Below are positions 47,856-55,202 of a stretch of DNA of 64,000 nucleotides, one piece after another. Origin of the DNA: Pseudomonadota bacterium (GTDB lineage Bacteria > Pseudomonadota > Alphaproteobacteria > Sphingomonadales > Sphingomonadaceae). Location: contig JAEXFD010000063.1 in NCBI GenBank assembly GCA_023400405.1, forward strand, positions 1 through 64,000. Reading direction: 5' to 3'. Both the position numbers and the translations under genes were made by a program. Each line of letters opens with the position of its first letter. Within the stretch, counting starts at the first letter, position 1. Below the pieces are notes generated by a model. It ran no database searches. It worked only from the letters and a program-made list of their open reading frames with translations, and was not told the origin of the DNA.

Positions 47856-48194
47856 TCAAGGCTCGAGCGATTCCTCATCGGCATCGTCGAGATCGTCATC
47901 GTCGTCGAGTTCGTCCTCGTCGAAATCCTCCTGGACCTCGTCCTCGGCGATTTCGCGTGGGGTCAGGCCGGCATCATCGTCCTCTTCGCCGGTTTCATCG
48001 TCGACCATGCGCAGATCGTCTTCGTCATCGTCCGAATCGTCGCCTAGATCGGGCGCGAGGTCGGTCAGGATGCTGCCGTCGCTCGGGCCGTCCGTCGTCG
48101 CCTCGAGGATTTCGGCGCGCTGGCTCTCGTCATAGCCCTCTTCGTCATATCCGTCGTCGCCGGGGCCTCGCCCGGGCACCTGATAGCCGCCCAT
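47856..48194 (-). CDS. Highly acidic protein of unknown function
   Basis: About 112 residues from the ATG at 48194, which has GAGGA at proper spacing; an ATG two codons upstream lacks room for one. The protein is strongly acidic with long Asp/Glu runs (DDSDDDEDDLRMVDDETGEEDDD and DFDEDELDDDDDLDDADEE) and few hydrophobic residues, so it is probably disordered. No family is recognised. It sits between the DUF1801 gene and the pump gene, same strand. Confidence 0.65.
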   Translation of the reverse strand: MGGYQVPGRGPGDDGYDEEGYDESQRAEILEATTDGPSDGSILTDLAPDLGDDSDDDEDDLRMVDDETGEEDDDAGLTPREIAEDEVQEDFDEDELDDDDDLDDADEESLEP

Positions 48195-48270
48195 CGCCAT
48201 TCCTCTTGCTCGCGCCCACCGTCATGGCGGGCGTCCAAGGTGCGAACGGCGATACGGGGCAGGCGTTCCC

Positions 48271-49503
48271 TCAGCTCGCCCGGAACATCCGTCCGCGCTC
48301 GGTTATGGCTACTACCATGAAAGCCGCCAGGCCCATCAGCAAGAATCCGGAGTAGAGCGGCACGGTGGTGCCGTCGAACGCCTGGCCGATCGCCGCGCCG
48401 ATCAGCGCCGAGCCGAAGGTAGTGACGAAGCCCTGCAGGCTCGACGCAGTGCCGGCGATCTCGCCCATCCGCTCCATCGCCATGGCGGAGAAGTTGGAGG
48501 TCGCGAGGCCGACACATCCCATCATCAGCGCCTGGAGCAAGGTGAAGCTCCAGAGCGATTCGAAGCCGCTCCACGATACCGCGAGGTGAATGGCGGCAAA
48601 GACGACCATCCCGGCAAGGGCAGTGTGCGAAATCTTGCGCATCCCCAGCCGCATCACCAGCCGCGAGTTGAGGAAGGAGGCGAGCGCCATCGTGCTGGCG
48701 ACGCAGGGGAACACCACCGCGAGCAGGCGCGGGGCGTGGAACACCACGTCCATCACCTGCTGCACCGATCCGATGAAGCCGAACATCCCGCCGGAAAGGA
48801 AGGTGATGCCGATCGTGTATCCCACTGCCTGGCGGTCGCGCAGCATCAGCGTGTAGTCCGCGGCGATTCGGCCAGGGCTCAGTTCGGCGCGCCGCTCCGG
48901 CGCCAGCGTCTCGGGCATGCGCAGCAGGAACCAGCTGGCCACCAGTGCCGCGGCGATGGCGACGAACCAGAAGATCAGCCGCCACGATCCGGCGAACAGG
49001 ATCAGTTGCCCAAGGCTGGGGGCGAAGATCGGCGCGGCCATGAAGACGATGAAGGCCAGGCTCATCACCCGCGCCATCGCCCGCCCGGCAAAGCAATCGC
49101 GCACCAGCGCCACCGCGACGACCCGAGCCCCCGCCGCGGATGCCCCCATCGCGGCGCGCGCGATCAGCAGCAGGACGAAGCTGCCCGAAGCCGCGGCGAC
49201 GATGCTCGTCACCACATAGCTGAGCAGCGCGGCTGCCAGCACCGGTCGCCGGCCGAACCGGTCCGACAGGGGCCCATAGGCAAGCTGCGCGACCGCGAAG
49301 CCGATCAGGAACGCCGTGATCACATATTGGCGATGGTTGGGCGAATCGACGTGCAGGCTCGCCCCGATCGCCGGCAGCGCCGGAAGCATCGAATCGATGC
49401 CGAGCGCCGTCAGTGCCATCATCGCGGCCACCAGCGAGACGAACTCGGCAAAGCCGAGCGGCGCCTGGTTGGCCGATTGAGTGGAAAGGTGCGGCGCCTC
49501 CAT
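48271..49503 (-). CDS. Bcr/CflA-type drug-resistance MFS transporter
   Basis: A 410-residue 12-helix MFS permease. The first loop carries the MFS motif A-like GPLSDRFGRRPVLAAALLSYV, the first helix has ALGIDSMLPALPAIGASL, and a motif C-like GASAAGARVVAVALVRD follows; both are typical of Bcr/CflA efflux pumps. It would expel drugs such as bicyclomycin or chloramphenicol using the proton gradient. The substrate is unproven. Confidence 0.9.
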   Translation of the reverse strand: MEAPHLSTQSANQAPLGFAEFVSLVAAMMALTALGIDSMLPALPAIGASLHVDSPNHRQYVITAFLIGFAVAQLAYGPLSDRFGRRPVLAAALLSYVVTSIVAAASGSFVLLLIARAAMGASAAGARVVAVALVRDCFAGRAMARVMSLAFIVFMAAPIFAPSLGQLILFAGSWRLIFWFVAIAAALVASWFLLRMPETLAPERRAELSPGRIAADYTLMLRDRQAVGYTIGITFLSGGMFGFIGSVQQVMDVVFHAPRLLAVVFPCVASTMALASFLNSRLVMRLGMRKISHTALAGMVVFAAIHLAVSWSGFESLWSFTLLQALMMGCVGLATSNFSAMAMERMGEIAGTASSLQGFVTTFGSALIGAAIGQAFDGTTVPLYSGFLLMGLAAFMVVAITERGRMFRAS

Positions 49504-49608
49504 GGCGCTCGCAATGGCGGATCATGCCGCGGCCGTCACCCCTTTCTTGAACACCCCTCCCGGCTCTGTCAGTGTATGAGCTTCCTGATACGGCTGGGAG
49601 GCCCGATG

Positions 49609-50097
49609 ATGCGCAGCACTCCGACCCTCGTCCTCGCGCTGGCGCTTGGCGCCTGCGGCGGCAATTCGAGCAGCTTCTCCTTCGACGCCAAGTCCGACGG
49701 CAACGCCACGGTGGACGTGGACAACGGCACGGTCGCGATCAAGGGCGGCGGTTTCGAAGGCAGCTTCAAGATGCCGAAAATGGCCGTCACCGCCGCCGAT
49801 TTCGACATCAACGGCGTCAAGCTCTATCCCGGCTCCACCCTCGCCGACTTCCACCTCTCGGGCGAGGACAAGCAAGGCGGCGACCAGGACAAGGGCAACG
49901 TCTCGCTCCGCTTCGAAAGCCCCGCCCCGCTCGCCAAGGTCCAGGACTGGTTCCGCACCAGCCTGACCGAGCACAAGTTCAAGTTCGCGGCCAAGGGCGA
50001 TGGCTTCGCCGGCACCACCGACGACGGCAACCAGTTCAACCTCGAACTTTCCTCAGCGGGCGGCAAGACCAAGGGCAAGATGGAGGTCCATAATTAG
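49609..50097 (+). CDS. Hypothetical lipoprotein
   Basis: A 162-residue protein from the ATG at 49609, preceded by GGGAGG at good spacing. The signal peptide MRSTPTLVLALALGAC has a lipobox LGAC. The mature part is Asp/Gly/Lys-rich and beta-like (FSFDAKSDGNATVDVDNGTVAIKGGGFEGSFKMPK ... FNLELSSAGGKTKGKMEVHN). No family is recognised, though the second half resembles small polar lipoproteins predicted to bind a ligand. It is convergent with egtD, with a 4-base overlap at the ends. Confidence 0.72.
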   Translation: MRSTPTLVLALALGACGGNSSSFSFDAKSDGNATVDVDNGTVAIKGGGFEGSFKMPKMAVTAADFDINGVKLYPGSTLADFHLSGEDKQGGDQDKGNVSLRFESPAPLAKVQDWFRTSLTEHKFKFAAKGDGFAGTTDDGNQFNLELSSAGGKTKGKMEVHN

Positions 50098-51065
50098 GGC
50101 GCCGTTCGGATCGGCTGGGCTTCGCACAGGATCAGCGCGAACCAGTCGTCCGGATCGGTCCATTCGCGGATCGGGGTCCAGCCGCCGGCGCGCAGAAGCA
50201 TGCGAGCGCCGTTGCGGCCATATTTGTGGCTGTTCTCGGTGTGGATCGTCTCGCCCGCGGCCAACTCGAACGGGCGGCCGTCGACGGTGAAGGAGACGTC
50301 GCGCACCGCTTCGAGATGCATTTCGATCCGCGCCGCGTCGTCGTTCCAGATCGCGCGGTGGCGGAAGGCGTCGAGCGGGATCGTGCCGCCGAGCTCGCGG
50401 TTGATCCGTTCGAGCAGGTTGAGATTGAACGCCGCGGTGACGCCCGCGGCATCGTCATAGGCGGGGACGAGCACCTCGGGCGACTTCACCCGGTCCATGC
50501 CGATCAGCAGCCGCGCGCCGTCGCCGAGCCAGCCGCGCATCGCCCGCAGCAGATCGACGGCGTGGAAGGCCTGCATGTTGCCGATCGTCGAGCCGGGGAA
50601 GAAGCCGAGCTTCGGCATGTCCCGCACCTGCTCGGGAAGCGGCACGGGACGAAGGAAATCCGCCTCGACCGGATAGACCGGCAGCCCTGGAAAGGCCTGG
50701 CCGAGCTCGGCGGCGGATTGGCGCAGGAACTCGCCCGAAATGTCGATCGGCACATAGGCGCCCGGATCGACGCTGCGCAGGAGCAGCGGCGTCTTGACCG
50801 ACGAGCCCGAGCCGAACTCGACCACGGCGCAACCCGGCGTCGCATCCAGATCGGGGCAGATCCGCTCGAGTAGCGCCCGCTCGGTGCGGGTCGGATAATA
50901 TTCCGGGAGCCGGGTGATTTCCTCGAACAGCTCCGAGCCGCGGCGATCGTAGAACCAGCGCGCGGGAATCGCGCGTGGCCGCGCGGCCAGGCCGGTGAGC
51001 ACGTCGCGGCGGAAATTGGGATCGGCCAGGCTGGCCTGGCCGTCTTCGAGCTCCTGCTTGAGCAT
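50094..51065 (-). CDS. egtD: L-histidine N-alpha-methyltransferase (EgtD)
   Basis: A 323-residue SAM-dependent enzyme that trimethylates histidine to hercynine in ergothioneine synthesis. The methyltransferase motif FGSGSSVKTPLLL and FFPGSTIGNM are characteristic, and the C-terminal IHTENSHKYG carries the glutamate-x-serine pair that binds the histidine in EgtD. It lies 3 bases downstream of egtB on the same strand. EgtA, EgtC and EgtE are not in the window. Confidence 0.95.
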   Translation of the reverse strand: MLKQELEDGQASLADPNFRRDVLTGLAARPRAIPARWFYDRRGSELFEEITRLPEYYPTRTERALLERICPDLDATPGCAVVEFGSGSSVKTPLLLRSVDPGAYVPIDISGEFLRQSAAELGQAFPGLPVYPVEADFLRPVPLPEQVRDMPKLGFFPGSTIGNMQAFHAVDLLRAMRGWLGDGARLLIGMDRVKSPEVLVPAYDDAAGVTAAFNLNLLERINRELGGTIPLDAFRHRAIWNDDAARIEMHLEAVRDVSFTVDGRPFELAAGETIHTENSHKYGRNGARMLLRAGGWTPIREWTDPDDWFALILCEAQPIRTAP

Positions 51066-51067
51066 CC

Positions 51068-52339
51068 TTAGAGATCCTTTGCGAGCCGCACGCCGGTGAA
51101 CTGCCAGCGCTGGTGCGGATAGAAAAAGTTGCGGTAACTGGCGCGCGAATGGCCGCGCGGGGTGGCGCAGGAGGCGCCGCGCAGCACGAACTGCCCGCTC
51201 ATGAACTTGCCGTTATATTCGCCCACCGCGCCTTCGGCGGCGCGGAAGCCTGGATAAGGGCGGAAGGCGCTGCCGGTCCACTGCCAGACATCGCCGAAGA
51301 AAGCGGGGCCGTCGGGCGACGGCCGCGGCTCGACCGGGCCGGCGGCGTCGAGCTGGTTACCGCCCGCCGGATCATAGCCCTGTGCCGCCGCTTCCCATTC
51401 GAATTCGGTCGGCAACCGCGCGCCGGCCCAGCTGGCATAGGCATCCGCCTCGAAGAAGCTGACATGGGTGACCGGCGCGGCCGGATCGATCGGGCGGCGG
51501 CCATCGAGCCCGAAGCGCGTCCACGTGCCGTCGTGCTGCTCCCAATAGAGCGGGGCCGCGATGGCTTCGCGCTGGACCCAGGCCCAGCCGTCCGACAGCC
51601 AGTGGCGCGGGTCGGCATACCCGCCATCGGCGATGAAGGCGGCCCATTCGCCGTTGGTAACCGTGCGGTCGGCAATCGCATGCGGGGAGAGCAGCGCGGT
51701 GTGGCGCGGGCCTTCGCAATCGAACGAAAATGTTGACTCCGTTGACCGAATCGCACTGCCGATTTCGACCGGCCCCGCCGCCCCCTCGATCCAGCCTATC
51801 GGTCCCGGCATCGCCACCGGCACCTTGCGCGCGCCGGGCCAGACCGCGGGCTGCAGCGGATTGACCGAGAAATGGTGGAGGATGTCGGTGAGCAGCAGCT
51901 CCTGATGCTGCTCCTCGTGATTGCAGCCGAGCAGGACCAGCGCCGCCGCCGCTTCGGGCAGATCGGGCATCGCGTCGATCAGCGCCGCATCGACATGGGC
52001 ACGATAGGCAAGGATCTCGGCCAGGCTCGGCCGCGAGAGCATCCCGCGGCGGGGGCGGGCATGGCGCTGGCCCTCGGCCTCATAATAGCTGTTGAACAGG
52101 AACGGCCAGCGTTCGTCATACCGGCGATAGCCCGGCACATGATCGCGCAGCACGAAGGTTTCGAAGAACCAGCTGGTATGCGCGAGGTGCCATTTCGCCG
52201 GCGAGGCATCGTCCATCGACTGGATCGTCGCATCGGCATCGGAGAGCGGGCGGACCAATGCTTCGCTGAGCGTCCGCACCCGCTCATAGCGCAGGGCGAG
52301 CGCGGACGAAGCCGGGACCGGACCAGTTTCCGTTCGCAT
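51068..52339 (-). CDS. egtB: Ergothioneine biosynthesis iron-dependent sulfoxide synthase EgtB
   Basis: A 423-residue non-haem iron enzyme that joins hercynine and a thiol. The N-terminal DinB domain carries the three-histidine iron site (KWHLAHTSWFFE and HEEQHQE). The C-terminal formylglycine-generating-enzyme-like domain has THVSFFEADAYASWAGARLPTEFEWE and WEWTGSAF-like WQWTGSAFRPYPGF. AGGAGA precedes the start. A CGCAAC-N4-GTTGCG palindrome is 13 bases upstream. With egtD it forms a two-gene ergothioneine operon. Confidence 0.95.
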   Translation of the reverse strand: MRTETGPVPASSALALRYERVRTLSEALVRPLSDADATIQSMDDASPAKWHLAHTSWFFETFVLRDHVPGYRRYDERWPFLFNSYYEAEGQRHARPRRGMLSRPSLAEILAYRAHVDAALIDAMPDLPEAAAALVLLGCNHEEQHQELLLTDILHHFSVNPLQPAVWPGARKVPVAMPGPIGWIEGAAGPVEIGSAIRSTESTFSFDCEGPRHTALLSPHAIADRTVTNGEWAAFIADGGYADPRHWLSDGWAWVQREAIAAPLYWEQHDGTWTRFGLDGRRPIDPAAPVTHVSFFEADAYASWAGARLPTEFEWEAAAQGYDPAGGNQLDAAGPVEPRPSPDGPAFFGDVWQWTGSAFRPYPGFRAAEGAVGEYNGKFMSGQFVLRGASCATPRGHSRASYRNFFYPHQRWQFTGVRLAKDL

Positions 52340-52352
52340 TATGTTCTCCTAA

Positions 52353-52368
52353 CGCAACAAGGGTTGCG
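52353..52368. promoter_or_regulatory. Palindromic operator candidate upstream of egtBD
   Basis: CGCAAC (52353-52358) and GTTGCG (52363-52368) form a perfect inverted repeat with a 4-base spacer, 14 bases before the egtB start and partly covering the leader. No regulator gene is adjacent; a LacI-, GntR- or MarR-type site is possible. Confidence 0.45.
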
Positions 52369-52392
52369 CGTCAACCGGAGCGGAATGTCAGT

Positions 52393-52938
52393 TCAGCGTG
52401 ATGCCCCCGGCACCCATAGAACGTCTCCAGCTTCGTTTTGGTTCACCGCCCGCGCGGCGACAAAAAGCAGGTCGGACAAGCGGTTGAGGTAGGCGAGCGG
52501 CTGCTCCCCTGCCCCGGCGGCAACCGCCGAGCGCTCGGCACGACGCGTCACGGCACGGGCGAAATGGAGTTCGGCGGCCCCCGGCGCGCCGGCCGGCAGG
52601 ACGAAGCTGGTGAGCGGTTCGAGCGCGGAATTGAGGTGATCGATCCGCTCTTCGAGCCAGGCCACCTGCGACGGGGCGATGCGCAATGCGCCCTCGATCC
52701 CCGCCGGCGTGGCGAGATCGGCACCGAGATCGAACAAGTCGTTCTGGATGTGCGCGAGCAGGCCCCCAAAGGCGCCGGTGCCGAGCGCCGCGCGCGCCAT
52801 GCCGATCGCGCAATTGGCCTCGTCGACATCGCCGATCGCGGCCATCAGCGGATCGGCCTTGGAGATCCGGCTTCCGTCGACCAGCCCAGTGGTGCCGTCG
52901 TCGCCGGTGCGGGTGTAGATCTTGTTGAGCTTGACCAT
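52393..52938 (-). CDS. Corrinoid adenosyltransferase, PduO type
   Basis: A 181-residue ATP:cob(I)alamin adenosyltransferase of the PduO/MMAB family. The N-terminal IYTRTGDDGTTGLVDGSRI is the ATP-binding signature, and FVLPAGAPGAAELHFARAVTRRAER near the C-terminus carries the conserved Arg-x2-cysteine-free substrate segment. The start overlaps the stop of the small membrane protein upstream (ATGATG region). It would supply adenosylcobalamin; no B12-dependent enzyme is adjacent. Confidence 0.93.
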   Translation of the reverse strand: MVKLNKIYTRTGDDGTTGLVDGSRISKADPLMAAIGDVDEANCAIGMARAALGTGAFGGLLAHIQNDLFDLGADLATPAGIEGALRIAPSQVAWLEERIDHLNSALEPLTSFVLPAGAPGAAELHFARAVTRRAERSAVAAGAGEQPLAYLNRLSDLLFVAARAVNQNEAGDVLWVPGASR

Positions 52939-52940
52939 CA

Positions 52941-53135
52941 TCACTCGCCCGAAAGCACCGCATAGATACATGCGAAAGCGAACGGAACGAGGATGTAAGA
53001 AAGCGCCGCCAGCCGTGTCGATCGCGCGTAACCCGGCCGCAGCAGAAACCAGAAGAATAGCGGGCCGCAGATCAGGAGCCCGGCCATCAAGAAGGGATTG
53101 ACGGGCCGGGGCTCGTCACCCGTGCGCGCAATCAT
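52941..53135 (-). CDS. Small two-helix membrane protein
   Basis: A 64-residue protein with two hydrophobic helices (PFLMAGLLICGPLFFWFLL and LAALSYILVPFAFACIYAVL) joined by a basic loop. It overlaps the upstream gene by 4 bases and its stop overlaps the start of the adenosyltransferase gene, so it is translated within a coupled operon. No family recognised. Confidence 0.7.
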   Translation of the reverse strand: MIARTGDEPRPVNPFLMAGLLICGPLFFWFLLRPGYARSTRLAALSYILVPFAFACIYAVLSGE

Positions 53136-53362
53136 CCCTTGGACGACATGATCAGCAGCAGGATCGCGATGATCGCGATCGCCACCGCCTGGAACAGGAT
53201 GCGCTGCTGCATCAGCTTCTGCGAGCGCAGCGCGCGTTCGCTAGGGCCGTCGCCCTCCAGGTCCTGGCTGGTGGTCTGGGCCATGTTGACCAGCCCCTTG
53301 ATGAGGACGAACACGACCGCGGCCATCGCGGCAAGGAGCAGGGCTGCGAGAAAGAAGGTCAT
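53132..53362 (-). CDS. Twin-helix membrane protein, HIG1-like
   Basis: A 76-residue protein with two transmembrane helices flanking a polar loop that contains ERALRSQKLMQQRILFQAVAIAI. The QxRxxxQ-type pattern at the start of the second helix is characteristic of HIG1-domain proteins, which in mitochondria and proteobacteria associate with cytochrome oxidase. It is about 10 bases from the gluQ stop on the same strand and is the first of the coupled small genes. Confidence 0.72.
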   Translation of the reverse strand: MTFFLAALLLAAMAAVVFVLIKGLVNMAQTTSQDLEGDGPSERALRSQKLMQQRILFQAVAIAIIAILLLIMSSKG

Positions 53363-53371
53363 CGAGTCGCT

Positions 53372-54334
53372 TTACGCCCCCGAAGCGGCAAAGCCAACCG
53401 GAAGCCGCCCGGCGCGCAGCGCCTCGGCGACGGCACGGCCATCTTCTCCAGCCAGCCGCATCGCCTCGAGGCTGGGCGCGCCGTGGCGCTTGGCGAGACG
53501 CTGGCCGTCGGGGCCGAGCAGCAGCTTGTGATGGTGGTAGCGTGGCGTGGGCAGGCCGAACAGCGCCTGGAGCAGGCGATGGACGTGTGTCGTGGCGAAG
53601 AGATCAACGCCGCGGACGATATCGGTGATGCCCTGATCGGCATCGTCGATGGTGACGGCGAGGTGATAGGAGGCTGGCGCGTCCTTGCGGGCTAGGACGA
53701 CGTCGCCGGCCGAGGCGGGATCCGCGCGGACCCAGCCGGCGGAGGTGTCGCGCCACCATAAATCCCTCTCCCCTTGGGAGAGGGAGGGAGCCGCCGGAGG
53801 CGGCGGAAGGGTGAGGGTTGAGAGCGGCTCACCCTCACCCTTCTCGTCGCTTTGCGACGGGCCCCTTCCCTCTCCCATTGGGAGAGGGAGTGAAGCGAGA
53901 GCCCTTCCCATATCCAGCCGCCAGCAGTGCGGGCGCGTCAGGTCCGGTTCGGCCAGCCGGCGGCAGGTGCCCGGATACAGCGCCCCCTCGGGACCGTGCG
54001 GGGCGGAGAGGCTGGCGGCGATGTCGGCGCGGGTGCAGAAGCACGGGTAGAGCAGGTCCATGCCGCGCAGCCAATCGAGCGCTTCGTCGTAGAGCGCCAG
54101 CCGCCGCGACTGGAAGGTCACCGGGCCATCCCATTCCAGCCCCAGCCATTCGAGATCGCGCAGGATCGCCTCGACATGTTCGGGGCGCGAGCGCGTGCCG
54201 TCGATATCCTCGATGCGCAGGCTGAAGCGGCCGCCCGCCGCACGCGCGAAATCATGCGCGCGGATCGCCGAGAATGCATGGCCCAGATGAAGGCGACCGG
54301 TGGGACTAGGGGCGAAGCGGGTGTGGACAAGCAT
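53372..54334 (-). CDS. gluQ: Glutamyl-Q tRNA(Asp) synthetase with in-frame repeat-encoded insert
   Basis: A 320-residue paralogue of the glutamyl-tRNA synthetase catalytic domain that attaches glutamate to queuosine at tRNA-Asp position 34. The N-terminus has FAPSPTGRLHLGHA (HIGH motif at 17-20). A zinc site of C98, C100, Y120 and C124 is visible, and the LAKRHGAPS segment stands in for KMSKS. Residues about 148-191 (LASLPLPMGEGRGPSQSDEK ... LPPPPAAPSLSQGERD) are encoded by a palindromic repeat and have no counterpart in the family, yet the frame continues through them. The usual length is about 280-300, which fits the enzyme minus this insert. Confidence 0.92.
   Translation of the reverse strand: MLVHTRFAPSPTGRLHLGHAFSAIRAHDFARAAGGRFSLRIEDIDGTRSRPEHVEAILRDLEWLGLEWDGPVTFQSRRLALYDEALDWLRGMDLLYPCFCTRADIAASLSAPHGPEGALYPGTCRRLAEPDLTRPHCWRLDMGRALASLPLPMGEGRGPSQSDEKGEGEPLSTLTLPPPPAAPSLSQGERDLWWRDTSAGWVRADPASAGDVVLARKDAPASYHLAVTIDDADQGITDIVRGVDLFATTHVHRLLQALFGLPTPRYHHHKLLLGPDGQRLAKRHGAPSLEAMRLAGEDGRAVAEALRAGRLPVGFAASGA
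53762..53892. repeat. Palindromic repeat family F inserted within gluQ
   Basis: A 131-base GC-rich element inside the gluQ coding region. Each end is itself a hairpin: CCCTCTCC-CCTTGG-GAGAGGG near the left and CCCTCTCC-CATTGG-GAGAGGG near the right. Between them lie a CCGCCGGAGGCGG hairpin and a TCGTCGCTTTGCGACG hairpin. The layout matches the intergenic repeats at 60311-60454 and 62107-62254. It carries no stop in the gluQ frame. Confidence 0.9.
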
Positions 54335-54453
54335 GGGATTCGCCTGTGGATAACCCTGTGCATCGCCCTTGACCATAACGCGCGCGCTATGCTGTCATCA
54401 CCGCGTCACGCTTCCGGGTCAGAGCCGCGGCGACGTAACAGGCGAGGGAGCGC

Positions 54454-55020
54454 ATGTATCATCCCGATCTGATCCGCCATCCTGACAGCTGCCCCGCGCT
54501 CGTGCTCAATGCCGATTATACGCCGCTTTCCTATTACCCGCTGAGCGTCTGGCCCTGGCAGACGGCGATCAAGGCACTGTTCCTCGATCGGGTGGACGTC
54601 GTCTCCTATTACGAACGCGAAGTGCGAAGTCCCAGCGCGAGGCTGAAGCTTCCTTCGGTCATCGCGCTCAAGCAATTCGTGAAGCCTTCGCAATTCCCCG
54701 CCTTCACCCGCTTCAACCTGTTCCTCCGCGACAAGTTCGCCTGCCAATATTGCGGCACGCATCGCGACCTGACCTTCGATCACGTCGTTCCCCGCGCCCA
54801 GGGTGGCCGCACCACCTGGGAGAATGTCGCCACTGCCTGCGCGCCCTGCAACCTGAAGAAGGGCGGCCGCACCCCGGCCGAGGCGCACATGCTGCTCCAC
54901 ATCGCGCCGATCCGCCCGACGAGCTGGCAGCTGCAGGAACATGGCCGGAGCTTCCCGCCCAATTACCTCCACGAAACCTGGCGCGACTGGCTCTATTGGG
55001 ACATCGAGCTGGAGGCTTGA
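54454..55020 (+). CDS. HNH endonuclease family protein
   Basis: A 188-residue protein. The HNH domain occupies about residues 85-140: two CxxC zinc pairs (CQYCG and CAPCNLKK) bracket the catalytic segment LTFDHVVPRAQGGRTTWENV. The N-terminal CPALVLNADYTPLSYYPLSVWPWQTAIKALFLDRVDVV segment is conserved in a widespread single-gene HNH family of proteobacteria and cyanobacteria of unknown role. The ATG follows an AGGGAG site. Confidence 0.9.
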   Translation: MYHPDLIRHPDSCPALVLNADYTPLSYYPLSVWPWQTAIKALFLDRVDVVSYYEREVRSPSARLKLPSVIALKQFVKPSQFPAFTRFNLFLRDKFACQYCGTHRDLTFDHVVPRAQGGRTTWENVATACAPCNLKKGGRTPAEAHMLLHIAPIRPTSWQLQEHGRSFPPNYLHETWRDWLYWDIELEA

Positions 55021-55035
55021 GGGCTTCGGCCATTC

Positions 55036-55137
55036 AGCTCCCCGGCGAAGGCCGGGGCCCAGGATCGAGCTGCTCCCGGTGCGCAGCCCGCCTTCGAGAC
55101 ACCAGGGCAGCTGGGCCCCGGCCTTCGCCGGGGAACT
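55036..55137. repeat. Palindromic repeat family D, copy 1
   Basis: Arms of 27 bases at 55036-55062 and 55111-55137 (beginning AGTTCCCCGGCGAAGGCCGG) with a single mismatch and a 48-base core. The same arms occur at 59140-59239. It lies between the HNH and serine hydrolase genes. Confidence 0.9.
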
Positions 55138-55202
55138 GATCATGCTGGCCCTTGCTGGCAGCGCCCGCTAGCATCGTTCGAAACCCGGGGGAGATAGCAT
55201 CG

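Noticed and set aside
48586..49600. A plus-strand extension of about 340 codons before the hypothetical lipoprotein
   Set aside because: It is antisense to the pump gene; the lipoprotein with its signal peptide starts at 49609 after a good ribosome-binding site.
54345..54353. A single consensus DnaA box (TGTGGATAA)
   Set aside because: One isolated 9-mer without clustered boxes or an AT-rich unwinding region is expected by chance and does not indicate an origin.
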